In this document: piece after piece, positions 34,840 through 46,260 of the stretch
How the letters are laid out: each line of letters starts with the position of its first letter
How positions within the stretch are numbered: the first letter of the stretch is position 1
DNA from: Dastarcus helophoroides
Lineage: Eukaryota > Arthropoda > Insecta > Coleoptera > Bothrideridae
Direction: 5' to 3'
DNA: 64,000 nt
Assembly (NCBI GenBank): GCA_028583605.1
Contig: CM053329.1
Span: forward strand, 18,392,455-18,456,454
Program-made: the position numbers and the translations under genes
Notes under the pieces: model-generated
What the model was told of the DNA's origin: nothing
What the model saw: the letters and a program-made list of their open reading frames with translations, nothing else
The model's database searches: none

Positions 34840-36200
34840 AAAACAGCAAAAGTACTAGTCTCCAAGAAGCCTCATAATTGGTTTGTGCGCTTAAATTTTC
34901 TATGAAAAATCAAAACACAAACGAATATAAATTTCGAGTGTTAGGCAGATATTTAAATAATTTAAATTTCTCCCTAAATGATATTTAAAAATATAAAGTC
35001 AAAATTAAAAAAAAATAACAAATGTTCTAGTTTCCAAAGAGTCTCATAATGGGTTTGTGCTCTCAAAATTTCGAAGAAAAATTTGAAACACAAGAAAATT
35101 TAAATTCCGAGTGTAATGCAGACATTTAAAGAATTTAAATGCCTGCCTCAATGACATTTAAAGTTATAAAATCAAAATTTTGAAATAACAAAATTCCTAG
35201 TCTCTAAGAAGCCCCATAATGTGTTTGTCCTCTTAAACTTTCGATAGACAAATTAAAACACAGCAAAATATAAATTCTGAGTGTATGACAGACATTTAAA
35301 CCATTTAAACGTCTGCCTGAATAAGATTTAAAAACATATACTCAAAATTTTGAAAAAAAGTTCCTTGTCTTCAAAAGGACTCATAATTGGTTTTGTCTTT
35401 CAAGGTTCCGACAGAAAAATCAAAACACAAAAAATATAAATTCCGAGTGTAAGACAGACATTCAAAAAATTCAAATGTCCCCCTAAATGATATTCAAAAA
35501 TATAAAGTCAAAATTTTGAAAAAAATTACAAATGTTCTAGTCTCCAAATAGTTCCATAATCGGTTTGTTCTCTCAAAATTTCGACAGGAAATTTGAAACA
35601 CAAAAAATATAAACTCCGAGCGCAATGCAGATATTTAAAGAATTTAGATGCCTGCCTTAGTTATATTTAAAATTATGAAGTCAAAATTTTGAGAAAACTA
35701 AATTTCTCTTCCATAAAAAGCCCCATAATTTGTTTGTTCTCTTAAATTTTTGACAGACGAATTAAAACCCAATTCAAAACAAAATTCCGAGTGTATGACA
35801 GACATTTAAAGCATTTAGGCGTCTGTGTAAGATTTAAAAAATATATAGACAAAATTTTGAAAAAAGTCGTAGTCTTCAAAAGGACCCATAATTGGTTTGT
35901 TCTATTAACGGTTTGACAGAAAAATCTGACTACATACAAATATAAATTCATAAATTCAAAGCGTAAGACAGATATTTAAAAAATTCAAATGTCTCCCTAA
36001 ATGACCTTTAAAAATATAAAGTCAAAATTCAAAAAAAAACAACAGTCACAGTTTTCACAAAGTCCCCTATTTTATTTTTTTTTATTTATTTATTTTAGAT
36101 TGTTCTCTCAAAGTTTCGACAGAAAAATCAAAACACAACAAAATACGATTTCCGAGTTTATAGCAGACATTTTAAAAACTGAAAAATTACCTGAAGTTTT
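34840..36200 (+). repeat. 172-bp satellite, eight copies, three-unit super-period
   Basis: The marker CCGAGTGTAAGACAGACATT (with variants) occurs at about 34935, 35108, 35278, 35444, 35617, 35788, 35958 and 36153; spacings 173, 170, 166, 173, 171, 170 and 195 (the last holds a T-rich insertion). Shared variants show a three-unit order. Units 2 and 5 share CTCTCAAAATTTCGA, AATGCAGA and GCCTGCCT. Units 3 and 6 share GTATGACAGACATTTAAA and a GTCTG variant. Units 4 and 7 share ATTCAAATGTC. No coding capacity. Confidence 0.88.
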
Positions 36201-36634
36201 GAAAAAAGTGTAGATTTCATTAACATAATTTATTACCTAATAGTTAAATTTTAAAAAAGTTTAAAATTGCAAAAAAGTCGTTAATTTTCGAGTTAACAGT
36301 CCAAATTTTAAAAAAGAGTTAACATTTTAATTGTAGCTTATTAATTATAAGAGAAAAGTCGAAATTTTGAAAAATATTCAGAATTAAAAAAAAATCTTCA
36401 GTCACAAAATTTCAAGAATATAAGATAAATATCTTAATGAATATAATAAATTTTGTGACTAAAGTTAAAATTCCAAGTCAAAACCCAAATCTGAAGAAAA
36501 ATATTTCTTCAAATTTTAGGTTTTAACTCTACATTTGAAGTCAACATTTCAAGATTAAACTCTAACTATACTACTAATAAGGTGCAAAGAAGCGGGGATT
36601 TACATATTAAAATTTTTGAAAAACTTTGACCTCT
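36201..36634. other. AT-rich unique DNA with small inverted repeats
   Basis: No gene. AGTCACAAAATTT near 36403 pairs with AAATTTTGTGACT near 36453. Confidence 0.5.
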
Positions 36635-36844
36635 TTTGGTGAAACGGATTGGTCCTTGGTCCTTGATCCTTGGTCCTTGGTCCTTCAAAAAATAAAATAC
36701 AAATCTTGTCCCCTAAAACCAAGAAAGATTAAAAAGCACAACAAAGGTTGCTCTAACGCATTTCGATAGCCAAGCTATCATCTTCAGAGAGATACTGTAT
36801 TTTAATTTTTGAAGATAACCAAGGTCCAGTCCGTTCCGCCAAAC
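36635..36844. mobile_element. Foldback MITE family 1, copy d, with internal heptamer expansion
   Basis: The copy starts with the family terminus TTGGTGAAACGGATTGGTCC and ends GGTCCAGTCCGTTCCGCCAA. The left arm is nearly complete to CATCTTCAGAGAGATACTG; the inner right arm is deleted. Near the left end the family sequence GGTCCTTGG has expanded to five tandem TGGTCCT-type heptamers (36651-36685). Confidence 0.85.
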
Positions 36845-36894
36845 ATTTTGTAGTTGAATATCAAACTTCAATTTTTTCTCGAAGCTACAAGACG

Positions 36895-36974
36895 ACAGAC
36901 ATACAGACAGACAGACAGACAGACGACAGGCAGCCAGACAGACAGACAGACGACAGAACGACAGGCAGCCAGAC

Positions 36975-37009
<35 letters not shown>

Positions 37010-37080
37010 GACAGGCAGCCAAACAGACAGACAGACGACAGAACGACAGGCAGCCAGACGACAGACAGACAGACAGATCG
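36895..37080 (+). repeat. (CAGA)n microsatellite with GACAGGCAGC variants
   Basis: Tetramer runs of CAGA are broken by regular CGACAGGCAGCCAGA blocks, so a longer unit is also repeated (GACAGAACGACAGGCAGCCA at about 36950 and 37036). Open frames here (DRQTDRQT and CLSVCLS types) are artefacts. Confidence 0.9.
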
Positions 37081-37083
37081 ACA

Positions 37084-37182
37084 ATCATCTGAAGATGATA
37101 GCTTCTTTATAGAAATACTAGAGTATACTCCAGTAAATACTCCAGTATCTCTCAGGGGACAACATTTGTATTACAACTTTGA
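37084..37182. mobile_element. Foldback MITE family 1, fragment beside the microsatellite
   Basis: Contains CTGAAGATGATAGC, then TACTCCAGTAAATACTCCAG and CTCAGGGGACAACATTTGTA, the inner and outer parts of the family right arm with the middle missing. The TACTCCAG part is shared, inverted, with copy e at 37600. Confidence 0.6.
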
Positions 37183-37599
37183 ACTCGACAGTTTCGAAAA
37201 AATTAAAAATAATCTAGCAGAATAAACATGGGGTATCTGCCCTGGGGGAATAAGAGCCCATAATTTTACTCTAATTTTAGTGTATAGAGCCTAACTGTTC
37301 TCCATTCATGTGCTCCATGAATGATCTAGCTTTCACAAAAAAATTGAAATTCGAATTTTCGAGAATATTTTTTTTCTTCTCAAAGGACATGTCAATTTTT
37401 ACAATTCTGATTTAGGTCATAGGGTTACTAAAAAGGAGTCTTTTGGGAAAATTTTTTAAGAATTTCCAGTGAGTGAAATATCAAAAAAATGAAATGAAAA
37501 ATATTCAAAAAATGTGCTTGCCACACCATGTGTCACCAGAACAAAATTTTTCTCACAGTTTACCCTTATTTCATAAATTATCAAAATAAATTACATGTT

Positions 37600-37746
37600 G
37601 AAATACAGAACTTGTCCCCTGAGAGATACTGGAGTATTTACTGGAGTATACTGAAACCAAGAAAGATAGATCTTTCTTAGCTTCAGGGGACAAGTTCTGT
37701 ATTTCAATTTTTGAAGATAACCAAGGACCAGTCCGTTCCATCAAAA
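37600..37746. mobile_element. Foldback MITE family 1, copy e (short)
   Basis: GAAATACAGAACTTGTCCCC on the left is complementary to GGGGACAAGTTCTGTATTTC on the right; the right arm continues to the terminus CCAGTCCGTTCCATCAAA. The inner part is replaced by an insertion, GAGATACTGGAGTATTTACT and more, shared with 37100-37160. Confidence 0.8.
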
Positions 37747-37749
37747 AAA

Positions 37750-39435
37750 AAAACAATTACATGTTGCTGCAACATATAATAATCTGCAGCATATAATAAG
37801 GAGAAATTTTGCAGAAAATTTCATTTTGACTCGAATGTGGTAAAAAATTTGAAGTTTTTAATTATTTTGATTTTGTGCTCATTGAAAATGTCTAATAAAA
37901 TTTTGTGAAGGACTCATTTAGCAACCCAACAACATCATGTCAGTTCCATTAATTTACCTCTGCTGAGAAGAAAAAAAAATACTATTCCAAATTTGAACAT
38001 CATTTTTTTTTGAAATATTCTATCATAGGGCTGAAAATTTGCAGAATAGTTATGCTATGTGAGATGCAGTTACAATAAAAATATCGACTTCAGGTTTCTT
38101 TGGGACAGACACTCAATGCTTATTCTGCTAAGACTTTTTATTTAAAAAAAATCAAATTTTCGAGTTGCAATTTGTAATTTAGAAACATTTTATCACCGTA
38201 AGTGTAACTCAATAGTTATGGCACAAAGTAAACATGGCACAAAGTGGAAATTTCGAAAAAAACTGGAATTTATTAAAAATATGTTTATTTACGAAATTTC
38301 TTAGAGAACGAAATATAAATGTTGATTTACACAAAATTTATTTTAACTTCATCGAACCCAGTTTGTAAAATATGTAAATTATTATTTAAATAAATGAAAT
38401 TGTTTTCAAAATAACTAAACAACTTCACTAACTTAAATATTAGATTAAATATTTTACAAGCTGGCTCGGCAAAGGTAAAATAAATTTAGTGTTATTCAAA
38501 ACAAATCAATAAGGATCCAAAATTTAAAAAAAAAATAAATTTTAAGATTTGTGTCAACATTTCAAAATAAAAACTGAAAAAAATCGATTCAAGTTTTAAG
38601 AAATAGATCAATATTTCAAGTAACAAGTCAACATTTCAAGACTATAATTTATAGCTTATAAATATAGTGATAATGTCCAAAAAATATTATTATTGCAAAT
38701 TTCCCCATCAGGTAATTATGGGCCTAGGTAAATGAAACTAATTCCAAATACCACTAAAATGCAATAAAAATTCTCGACTATCTCCAGTTAGCAAGAGGAA
38801 AAGGGAGAGCGAAAGATTTTATATGTTACAGGCTGAGAATCGTGGCCCCAGTGGTAACTTGTCACCCTAAACTGTGCATTCGAATATATGAAACGATATG
38901 AACTAAATTGCATAAAATTCAGATGAAAGCTTTATAATTTTGCTAAAACAGACCCCAGGTAGTCTCCTGGTGCGACTTCTTAGTTATCCTTAGACTAGGA
39001 AACTACGAAATCCTATGAGAAACCTGCAGAGGTGTTTCTTGAACCAAAAATGCTAAACGTCCCATGACACTTTAGAGATTTGGGACACAATTTGTAAACG
39101 AAATGTTACAGTGACTAAAAATCAATTTTGAGCTAGGAGTTGAAATTTTGGGGCAAAATATAAGCAGATATTTAAAATATCCCATTTTAATTATAATCGA
39201 AATGTTGGAAAAATGTACCAATTAAAACGGTTACTTGGTATTGCAAAGAAAATACAAAATTTTAAATTTTTTCTTTTATCTTGAAGAAATTTCCTGCAGA
39301 TAAATTTATTCGAGCCATCGAAGGAAGTCAAAAGCTAGAAAAGGTCGAAATTTTTAATTTAAAGTGATACTCTTTGGACTGAAATAAAAATTGAAAATTT
39401 GATTTTGGACTAAAATAAAAATTGAAAATTTGATT
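37750..39435. other. Unique AT-rich DNA
   Basis: No gene, RNA or strong repeat seen. Only short A/T runs and weak self-similarity. Confidence 0.45.
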
Positions 39436-39577
39436 TTGGTGCAACGGACTGGTCCTTGGTTATCTTCAAAAATTGAAATGCAAATCTCGTCCCCTGAAAC
39501 CAAGAAAGATTGGAAAACAAGAGAAAGGTTGCTCTAACGCGTTTCGATAGCCAAGCTATCATCGTCAGAGAGATAAA
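39436..39577. mobile_element. Foldback MITE family 1, copy f (single arm)
   Basis: One arm only: terminus TTGGTGCAACGGACTGGTCC, then TTGGTTATCTTCAAAAATTG, CGTCCCCTGAAACCAAGAAA and GCCAAGCTATCATCGTCAGA. Shows the full outer end of the family clearly. Its minus strand is open (AWLSKRVRATFLLFSNLSWF). Confidence 0.8.
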
Positions 39578-39579
39578 AT

Positions 39580-40214
39580 TTGAATTTTGAAGCTTCAAAA
39601 ATGTCTTAATTTATGTGAAATGATCTAGAACTGGGTAAAACGATAAATAAAATTCAGGAAAGAAAAACGAAAGAAGTGCTTTCAAGATTAATGTATTAAA
39701 ATCTTCTTTTTGTGTTCTATGCTATGACAACATTAACGACATTTTTGTTCCGATTTAATTACAAGGAGTCTATCAATATAATAACTGCAATAAAAGAGAT
39801 ACCAAATTGAAAGTGTTAAAACATTACAAAAAAAAAAAGAAATAAAAAAATTCAAATCGATAGTCGTATTAATACTACTTTTTTTTCATAATTTTTTACA
39901 ACGATTTTCTAAGTTTTGGGTTTTCTTTGTCTCTGTATCTCAAATTTTGATAAAAAAAACTGCTACATAAACCAGGCATATAATTTAAAAGATTTCAAAG
40001 AAACAATTTTTAGGTGATTTTCAACAAATTAAAGAGGAATGGTCATAAAGAAAAATAAAAAAGCACACTAAAGCTCTTAACTTTTAGATTTCAGATCTTG
40101 AATATTTTTTGCCTAAGCAATTCAAGATAATCATGGAAAAACCATCAGCTTTTTTTTAATTTTGCTTGTCTTTAATTTAAGAAAGTTTACGAACTTCAAA
40201 ACGGTTTTTGGAGC
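39580..40214. other. Unique AT-rich DNA
   Basis: Nothing recognised. The last 25 bp (AAAACGGTTTTTGGAGCGATCT) lead into the 158-bp array. Confidence 0.45.
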
Positions 40215-41948
40215 GATCTTATTATAAAGTTCTTCTAGATAATTTATTCATCTTTAATTGTTCTAATCTTTAACGATTGTGTGATGATTTTTCGTTGGCC
40301 ACAATCGTCGCTCAAAACGAAAAGTGGTTTTTGACTTTGGTTACCAATAACTTTGGTAATAGTGATCGAAGTGATCTTATTATAAAGCTCTTCTAGATAA
40401 TTTATTCATCTTTAATTGTTCTAATCTTTAACGATTGTGTGATGATTTTTCGTTGGCCACAATCGTCGCTCAAAACGAAAAGTGGTTTTTGACTTTGGTT
40501 ACCAATAACTTTGGTAATAGTGATCGTAGTGATCTTATTATAAAGCTCTTCTAGATAATTTATTCATCTTTAATTGTTCTAATCTTTAACGATTGTGTGA
40601 TGATTTTTCGTTGGCCACAATCGTCGCTCAAAACGAAAAGTGGTTTTTGACTTTGGTTACCAATAACTTTGGTAATAGTGATCGAAGTGATCTTATTATA
40701 AAGCTCTTCTAGATAATTTATTCATCTTTAATTGTTCTAATCTTTAACGATTGTGTGATGATTTTTCGTTGGCCACAATCGTCGCTCAAAACGAAAAGTG
40801 GTTTTTGACTTTGGTTACCAATAACTTTGGTAATAGTGATCGAAGTGATCTTATTATAAAGCTCTTCTAGATAATTAATTCATCTTTAATTGTTCTAATC
40901 TTTAACGATTGTGTGATGATTTTTCGTTGGCCACAATCGTCGCTCAAAACGAAAAGTGGTTTTTGACTTTGGTTACCAATAACTTTGGTAATAGTGATCG
41001 AAGTGATCTTATTATAAAGCTCTTCTAGATAATTTATTCATCTTTAATTGTTCTAATCTTTAACGATTGTGTGATGATTTTTCGTTGGCCACAATCGTCG
41101 CTCAAAACGAAAAGTGGTTTTTGACTTTGGTTACCAATAACTTTGGTAATAGTGATCGAAGTGATCTTATTATAAAGCTCTTCTAGATAATTTATTCATC
41201 TTTAATTGTTCTAATCTTTAACGATTGTGTGAATATTTTTCGTTGGCCACAATCGTCGCTCAAAACGAAAAGCGGTTTTTGACTTTGGTTACCAATAACT
41301 TTGGTAATAGTGATCGAAGTGATCTTATTATAAAGCTCTTCCAGATAATTTATTCATCTTTAATTGTTCTAATCTTTAACGATTGTGTGAGATTTTTCGT
41401 TGGCCACAATCGTCGCTCAAAACGAAAAGTGGTTTTTGAATTTGGTTACCAATAACTTTGGTAATAGTGATCGAAGTGATCTTATTATAAAGCTCTTCTA
41501 GATAATTTATTCATCTTTAATTGTTCTAATCTTTAACGATTGTGTGATGATTTTTCGTTGGCCACAATCGTCGCTCAAAACGAAAAGTGGTTTTTGACTT
41601 TGGTTACCAATAACTTTGGTAATAGTGATCGAAGTGATCTTATTATAAAGCTCTTCTAGATAATTTATTCATCTTTAATTGTTCTAATCTTCAACGCTTG
41701 TGTGATGATTTTTCGTTCACTCCAATCGTCACCCAAAACAAAAAATGGTTTTTGTCTTTGGTTACCAATAACTTTGGTAATAGTGATCGAAGTGATCTTA
41801 TTATAAAGCTCTTCTAGATAATTTATTCATCTTTAATTGTTCTAATCTTCAACGCTTGTGTGATGATTTTTCGTTCACTCCAATCGTCACCCAAAACAAA
41901 AAATGGTTTTTGTCTTTGGTTACCGATAACTTTGGTAATAGTGATCGT
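40215..41948 (+). repeat. Eleven-copy, near-identical 158-bp satellite
   Basis: GATCTTATTATAAAG occurs at 40215, 40373, 40531, 40689, 40847, 41005, 41163, 41321, 41478, 41636 and 41794; spacings are 158 except one of 157. Most copies differ by only one or two bases; the last two are slightly more diverged. Each unit holds two small inverted repeats: ACGATTGTG...CACAATCGT and TTACCAA...TTGGTAA. No significant open frame. Confidence 0.95.
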
Positions 41949-42441
41949 ATAAAAAATTCTGGTTGAGTTTTGAAAACTACAAAGTATTCCCTAGAAGTGG
42001 TAGTTGTTGATTTTTGATAAAAAAATTATTTAGTTTGAGAACATCAAGAAATATGTAGCAATTTGTACAAAAAAGGAAGTACCTGGATTTTTGAAATTTT
42101 CGTCATTTCTGTCGGATCCTTTAAGGTGGTAGGATGCAATCAATATCCTTAATATATTTATGACTTATAGACATTTAATTAAGTTAAAAATTGCGTAATT
42201 AGGAATACTCAATTAACTTGGTATTGTTAACTAAAGGTCCCTAATTATGAATACTCTTAGCCTCTTCTTAGTAAACATTTTCAAAAATTTTTTTGTCTAC
42301 AATTTTTCCGTCGAAAACCAGTAACTACTCTTAAAACGAACACTTCGTAGATTACAAAACTCCACTGTTATTTCCTGCAGGCCCATTATTTTTAGTTATT
42401 AACTACTAAAATCAAAAAAGCCCTTTTTGTTTTGAATGACG
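41949..42441. other. Unique AT-rich DNA
   Basis: No gene or clear repeat. Confidence 0.4.
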
Positions 42442-42800
42442 ATAACTCAGTAAAAAAATATCGTATTTGGCCTCACAAATCGATTAAATTAAAGAAGATT
42501 AAATTATCTGAAAGAGCTTCATGGTGGAATAACTGAAAAAAATTATTACAAAGAGTGGACCTTTCTAAAAGTAAGCAAAAACTTGAAACAAATTGTATCC
42601 CACATTTTCTTCTTGTCACCTTTGTTGCTTTTGAATAACTCAGTAAAAAAATGTCGTCTGGTCTGGGAAACCTGTGAAATTAAAAGACTAAATTATCTTG
42701 AGCATTATGGTGGAATCACTGAAAAAAAAACTATTACAGTGCATGAACGTTTTTCAAGATAAGTAAAAGCTTGGTACAAATTTAATCCTTTATTTTTTCA
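42442..42800 (+). repeat. Diverged tandem duplication, 193-bp offset
   Basis: ATAACTCAGTAAAAAAATAT at 42442 recurs as ATAACTCAGTAAAAAAATGT at 42635. TTAAATTATCTGAAAGAGCT and CATGGTGGAATAACTGAAAA are followed by matching diverged copies. An old duplication without coding capacity. Confidence 0.7.
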
Positions 42801-43330
42801 TAATTACTCAAAAATAGTTTTTGAACTTAAAATATGGAAATTGGGAGCCTTAGTTTGTTTTTTAAATTTTTTGAGGATTATTTTTCTTTAAGTTATACAG
42901 CAATTTGAAAATAATCTAAAAATTTGAGATATTTTTTACATTGTTGTGTCTAATGTATGTAGTTCGTTGTCATTTTTCTTCTTTTTGTGGGGTTATGTCC
43001 TCATTGCTGGGTTAATTGTGTCGATGTGGTCGATATACTTCCTGCATGATCTGTAAAAAACAATTATATCAGAATAAGGCCAAATGAAGGACGTAAGAAT
43101 CGAAGAGTGGCAAGACATATTACATCATTATGATCAGGAATCAGAATCATAATCAGAAATCAGAATAGTAATGAGTCACCGTCGTAACTAATATATTTCT
43201 GTCAGTGTTAGCGTTTAATTTAGTTAATTGACACCTTGGGCGTTTATTTGTCCCATTTGGGATATTTCGGTAAAGTTATTCGCCCCTGAACTAATTTCAG
43301 TTCATTTAAATTTAAGTTAGACACCTTAAA
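42801..43330. other. Unique DNA, no gene recognised
   Basis: Nothing recognised beyond a short near-duplication (AATCAGAATCATAATCAGAA) near 43135. Confidence 0.4.
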
Positions 43331-43451
43331 GACTTGTATTTGCTCAGAATTGTGTTCTTCTGTAGTTAGGTAATGAAACATAAGTAATTCCTTTTCGATA
43401 ACTCAAGACTGAAATGGTGGATTTCGTCAGATGTTCTTAGTTATTCGTATA

Positions 43452-43465
43452 CCGGCGCATCCACC
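43452..43465 (+). other. Recurrent motif CCGGCGCATCCACC, copy 2
   Basis: Exact match followed by AGAATTTGCCTCTGGAAG. Confidence 0.75.
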
Positions 43466-43642
43466 AGAATTTGCCTCTGGAAGTAAATTATTTTTTAGAG
43501 TCTTTAGCTTCATATTTTTCAGACTTGAATTTGCTCAGAATTGTGTTCTTCTGTTTTTAAGTAATGAAACATAAGTAATCCCCTTTGAACAACCCAAAAC
43601 TGAAGTGGTGGATTTCGTCAAATGATCTTAGTTATTTTTATA

Positions 43643-43656
43643 CCGGCGCATCCACC
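43643..43656 (+). other. Recurrent motif CCGGCGCATCCACC, copy 3
   Basis: Exact match, followed by AGAATTTGCCTCTGAAAT; second unit of the local duplication. Confidence 0.75.
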
Positions 43657-43715
43657 AGAATTTGCCTCTGAAATTACATTATTTTTTAGCGTCTTTAGCA
43701 TCCTACTTTTCAACT

Positions 43716-44099
43716 ATGATGGAGAAAAGTCCTAAAACTAATTCGTGCTATTTAACTGGGTACCATTCTTAACAAATTTTTCCCTAATAGTAATAGATAT
43801 AAAAACATTAAACAAATAGTAAAAAAATTGTTACGGTATGTTATATTCTGTAAAACATATTTAGCTAGTGGTTTCCTGACAAGGTAGTTATTCTGAAATC
43901 TGTGACATTTCAAGGTTCAAGATTAAAGAAATTCTTTGGAGGTTTCGGTTACAAATATAACAAAAATACCTACAAGGTTTGTTATTTATTTTTTCGGCTT
44001 TTAAGGGCATTTTCCCAAATCCGCTTTTAAATTTAGTTTATTTTGCTCTGTTTATACTCGACAATCCCATCAATGTCGACTTCCGCGAAATTCCCTGTC
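43716..44099. other. Unique AT-rich DNA
   Basis: No gene recognised. Confidence 0.4.
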
Positions 44100-44520
44100 C
44101 ATATTTCGTTCCAAATCTAATTCGGCGATGGTTGAGCATTTTCGCGATTTCAGCTGGAGGTTTCAGGCTGGAGAGAAGGGGGCGTCATTACGCTATCAGG
44201 TCTCATTATCTTACACCTCCGACGCACTCTCTGTCAGCTCTAAAGTGCGCCGAAATGACGATAAACTTACTCGAAATGGCTCCTTTATTCGTGTTTATGT
44301 ATCCTTATGGCGTTCAATGTTCATGTTCTCGAGTTGGCTGGTCGACGTTGCGTTGCGTCGGGGCCCTAGCGCCTTATCGTGCCGCTTTAATCAAAGCATA
44401 ACGGTCCTCCTCTACGCACATTTGGGGATGTGTGATTAGGCCCTTTATTGTACCCTGCTTAATGGCGGAAATTTAGCAGTTTCGGGAGAGGCGCAGCGGC
44501 TGGATTTGGGAAATTTGTTG
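44100..44520. promoter_or_regulatory. GC-richer unique island, candidate conserved non-coding DNA
   Basis: A non-repetitive block of higher GC (GGGCGTCATTACGCTATCAG, AGTGCGCCGAAATGACGATA, CCTAGCGCCTTATCGTGCCG, TTTGGGGATGTGTGATTAGG). Plus-strand frames of 140 (43979-44401) and 103 (44128-44439) codons overlap here in different frames. Neither shows family features or splice context, and the longer one begins in AT-rich DNA. A regulatory or otherwise conserved element is the more likely reading. Confidence 0.3.
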
Positions 44521-44561
44521 CACTCATTGAAATTAGCTGAGAAGAATTAATGGCACAAATA

Positions 44562-45433
44562 ACACATTTGAGTATTGTCACTTTTTTCTTTAATTTTGAG
44601 TTGAAGTAGATATAAAAAATATTGACAATTTGTGCCTTCTATTATAACTTGAACCGAAACGTGCTAACGAACTGAAAAATAATTAATAACACATTTGAGT
44701 ATTGTCATTTTTTTTAAATTTTGAGTTGAAGTAGATATAAAAAATATTGACAATTTGTGCCTTCTATTATATCTTGAACCGAAACGTGCTAACGAACTGA
44801 AAAATAATTAATAACACATTTGAGTATTGTCATTTTTTTTAAATTTTGAGTTGAAGTAAATATAAAAAATATTGACAATTTGTGCCTTCTATTATATCTT
44901 GAACCGAAACGTGCTAACGAACTGAAAAATAATTAATAACACATTTGAGTATTGTCATTTTTTTTAAATTTTGAGTTGAAGTAGATATAAAAAATATTGA
45001 CAATTTGTGCCTTCTATTATATCTTGAACCGAAACGTGCTAACGAACTGAAAAATAATTAATAACACATTTGAGTATTGTCATTTTTTTTAAATTTTGAG
45101 TTGAAGTAAATATAAAAAATATTGACAATTTGTGCCTTCTATTATATCTTGAACCGAAACGTGCTAACGAACTGAAAAATAATTAATAACACATTTGAGT
45201 ATTGTCATTTTTTTTAAATTTTGAGTTGAAGTAGATATAAAAAATATTGACGATTTGTGCCTTCTATTATAACTTGAACCGAAACATGCTAATGAACTGA
45301 AAAATAATTAATAACACATTTAAATATTGTCATTTTTTTAAATTTTAAGTTGAAGTAGATATAAAAAATATTGACAATTTGTGCCTTCTATTATAACTTG
45401 AAGCGAAACATGCTAACGAACTGAAAAATAATT
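44562..45433 (+). repeat. Seven-copy 125-bp satellite
   Basis: ACACATTTGAGTATTGTCA occurs at 44562, 44689, 44814, 44939, 45064, 45189 and 45314 (the last diverged); spacings 127, then 125 five times. A GTAGATAT/GTAAATAT difference alternates in copies 2-6, pointing to amplification as 250-bp dimers. Units also contain TTGAACCGAAACGTGCTAAC. No coding capacity. Confidence 0.95.
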
Positions 45434-45829
45434 CTTTAGGATGAAAAAATTTCTTATTTGATTTTTAATATTGATATCAATGATTCATTTTGTAATTGTC
45501 TTAGTCAAGCACCGATAAAACAAGAACCATCTATGCTATATAGAAGATAGCAATCGACAGAATGAGAAGAATTGCTTACATAAAGTTTTTTCTTACTGAT
45601 ATAGAAACCAAAGGGTGGTAAATTACGGAAATACATGAAATTTTGCGATGGTAATTTCTGGTGGATGCGCCGGGTTTCAACTATTTAATTCCTCAATTGT
45701 ACAGTAAATTTGTTTTCGCAGTTGAATAAGCTCCTCTGATATCAGTTTTTCCGGTCGAACATTTATTCTATCAAATCTTTAATCAAAACGTATCAAAATT
45801 CCAGGGGGGAACAAACTTCGGCAGTATTT
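45434..45829. other. Unique AT-rich DNA
   Basis: No gene; contains motif copy 4 (45660-45673, minus strand). Confidence 0.4.
45660..45673 (-). other. Recurrent motif CCGGCGCATCCACC, copy 4 (inverted)
   Basis: Exact reverse-complement match; read on the minus strand it continues AGAAATTACC, like copies 2 and 3 (AGAATTTGCC). Confidence 0.75.
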
Positions 45830-46260
45830 ATAACTATAAACGATTCCGCGACATTTGGCAAACCCCAAATTAATTCGACCATTCCCAGCGATGAGTTATG
45901 TGGCCGTACCCATTAGGTGGCATATTGAGGGGCAATTTCATCCCTTCTCTCGGGTAATTAGGCATCCTCATCGCCGCCGATGTCCCCGGTCGAGTGCCGG
46001 AATGTAATTAATAAAGAATTCTGTCCCCACGTCGACTGTCTTCGACAAATGACCCGGAATCTTCAGATATTAAAATTAATTTTTCAGAGGGAGAACAATT
46101 GGGATGCTGAAGTGCACTCGGTTTTTGATGAAAGGATACATATTTAAATAGTTAGGTGGAATGAACTCGATTTGTGGAATTACGCCCCCATAAATAATCA
46201 TTATTTTATACATTGGTTTCGATAACAATTAATCTGATTTATTCGCTTACATACATTTAC
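45830..46260. promoter_or_regulatory. Complex unique island, candidate conserved non-coding DNA
   Basis: High-complexity, GC-richer sequence (CTATAAACGATTCCGCGACA, GGCATCCTCATCGCCGCCGA, CCGGTCGAGTGCCGGAATGT) followed by AATTAATAAAG and CCCCCATAAATAATCATTAT, with homeobox-type and caudal/Hox-type TTTAT sites. No open frame of note. Confidence 0.3.

Larger units (their letters stand above)
43331..43715 (+). repeat. Tandem duplication of about 191 bp carrying a recurrent motif
   Basis: TTGCTCAGAATTGTGTTCTT, GTAATGAAACATAAGTAAT, TGGTGGATTTCGTCA and TACCGGCGCATCCACCAGAA each occur twice, 191 bp apart (motif starts 43452 and 43643). Copies are about 90% alike. Confidence 0.85.

Noticed and set aside
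36713..37225. Frames rich in CLSVCLS or DRQTDRQT
   Set aside because: Products of the (CAGA)n microsatellite.
40215..41948. Array of regulatory or RNA genes with 158-bp spacing
   Set aside because: No A/B boxes, TATA or terminator pattern; simple satellite is the more economical reading, though the stem-loops are noted.
43979..44401. 140-codon plus-strand frame
   Set aside because: It begins in AT-rich DNA, overlaps another frame, lacks an ATG-supported start or splice sites, and shows no domain features.
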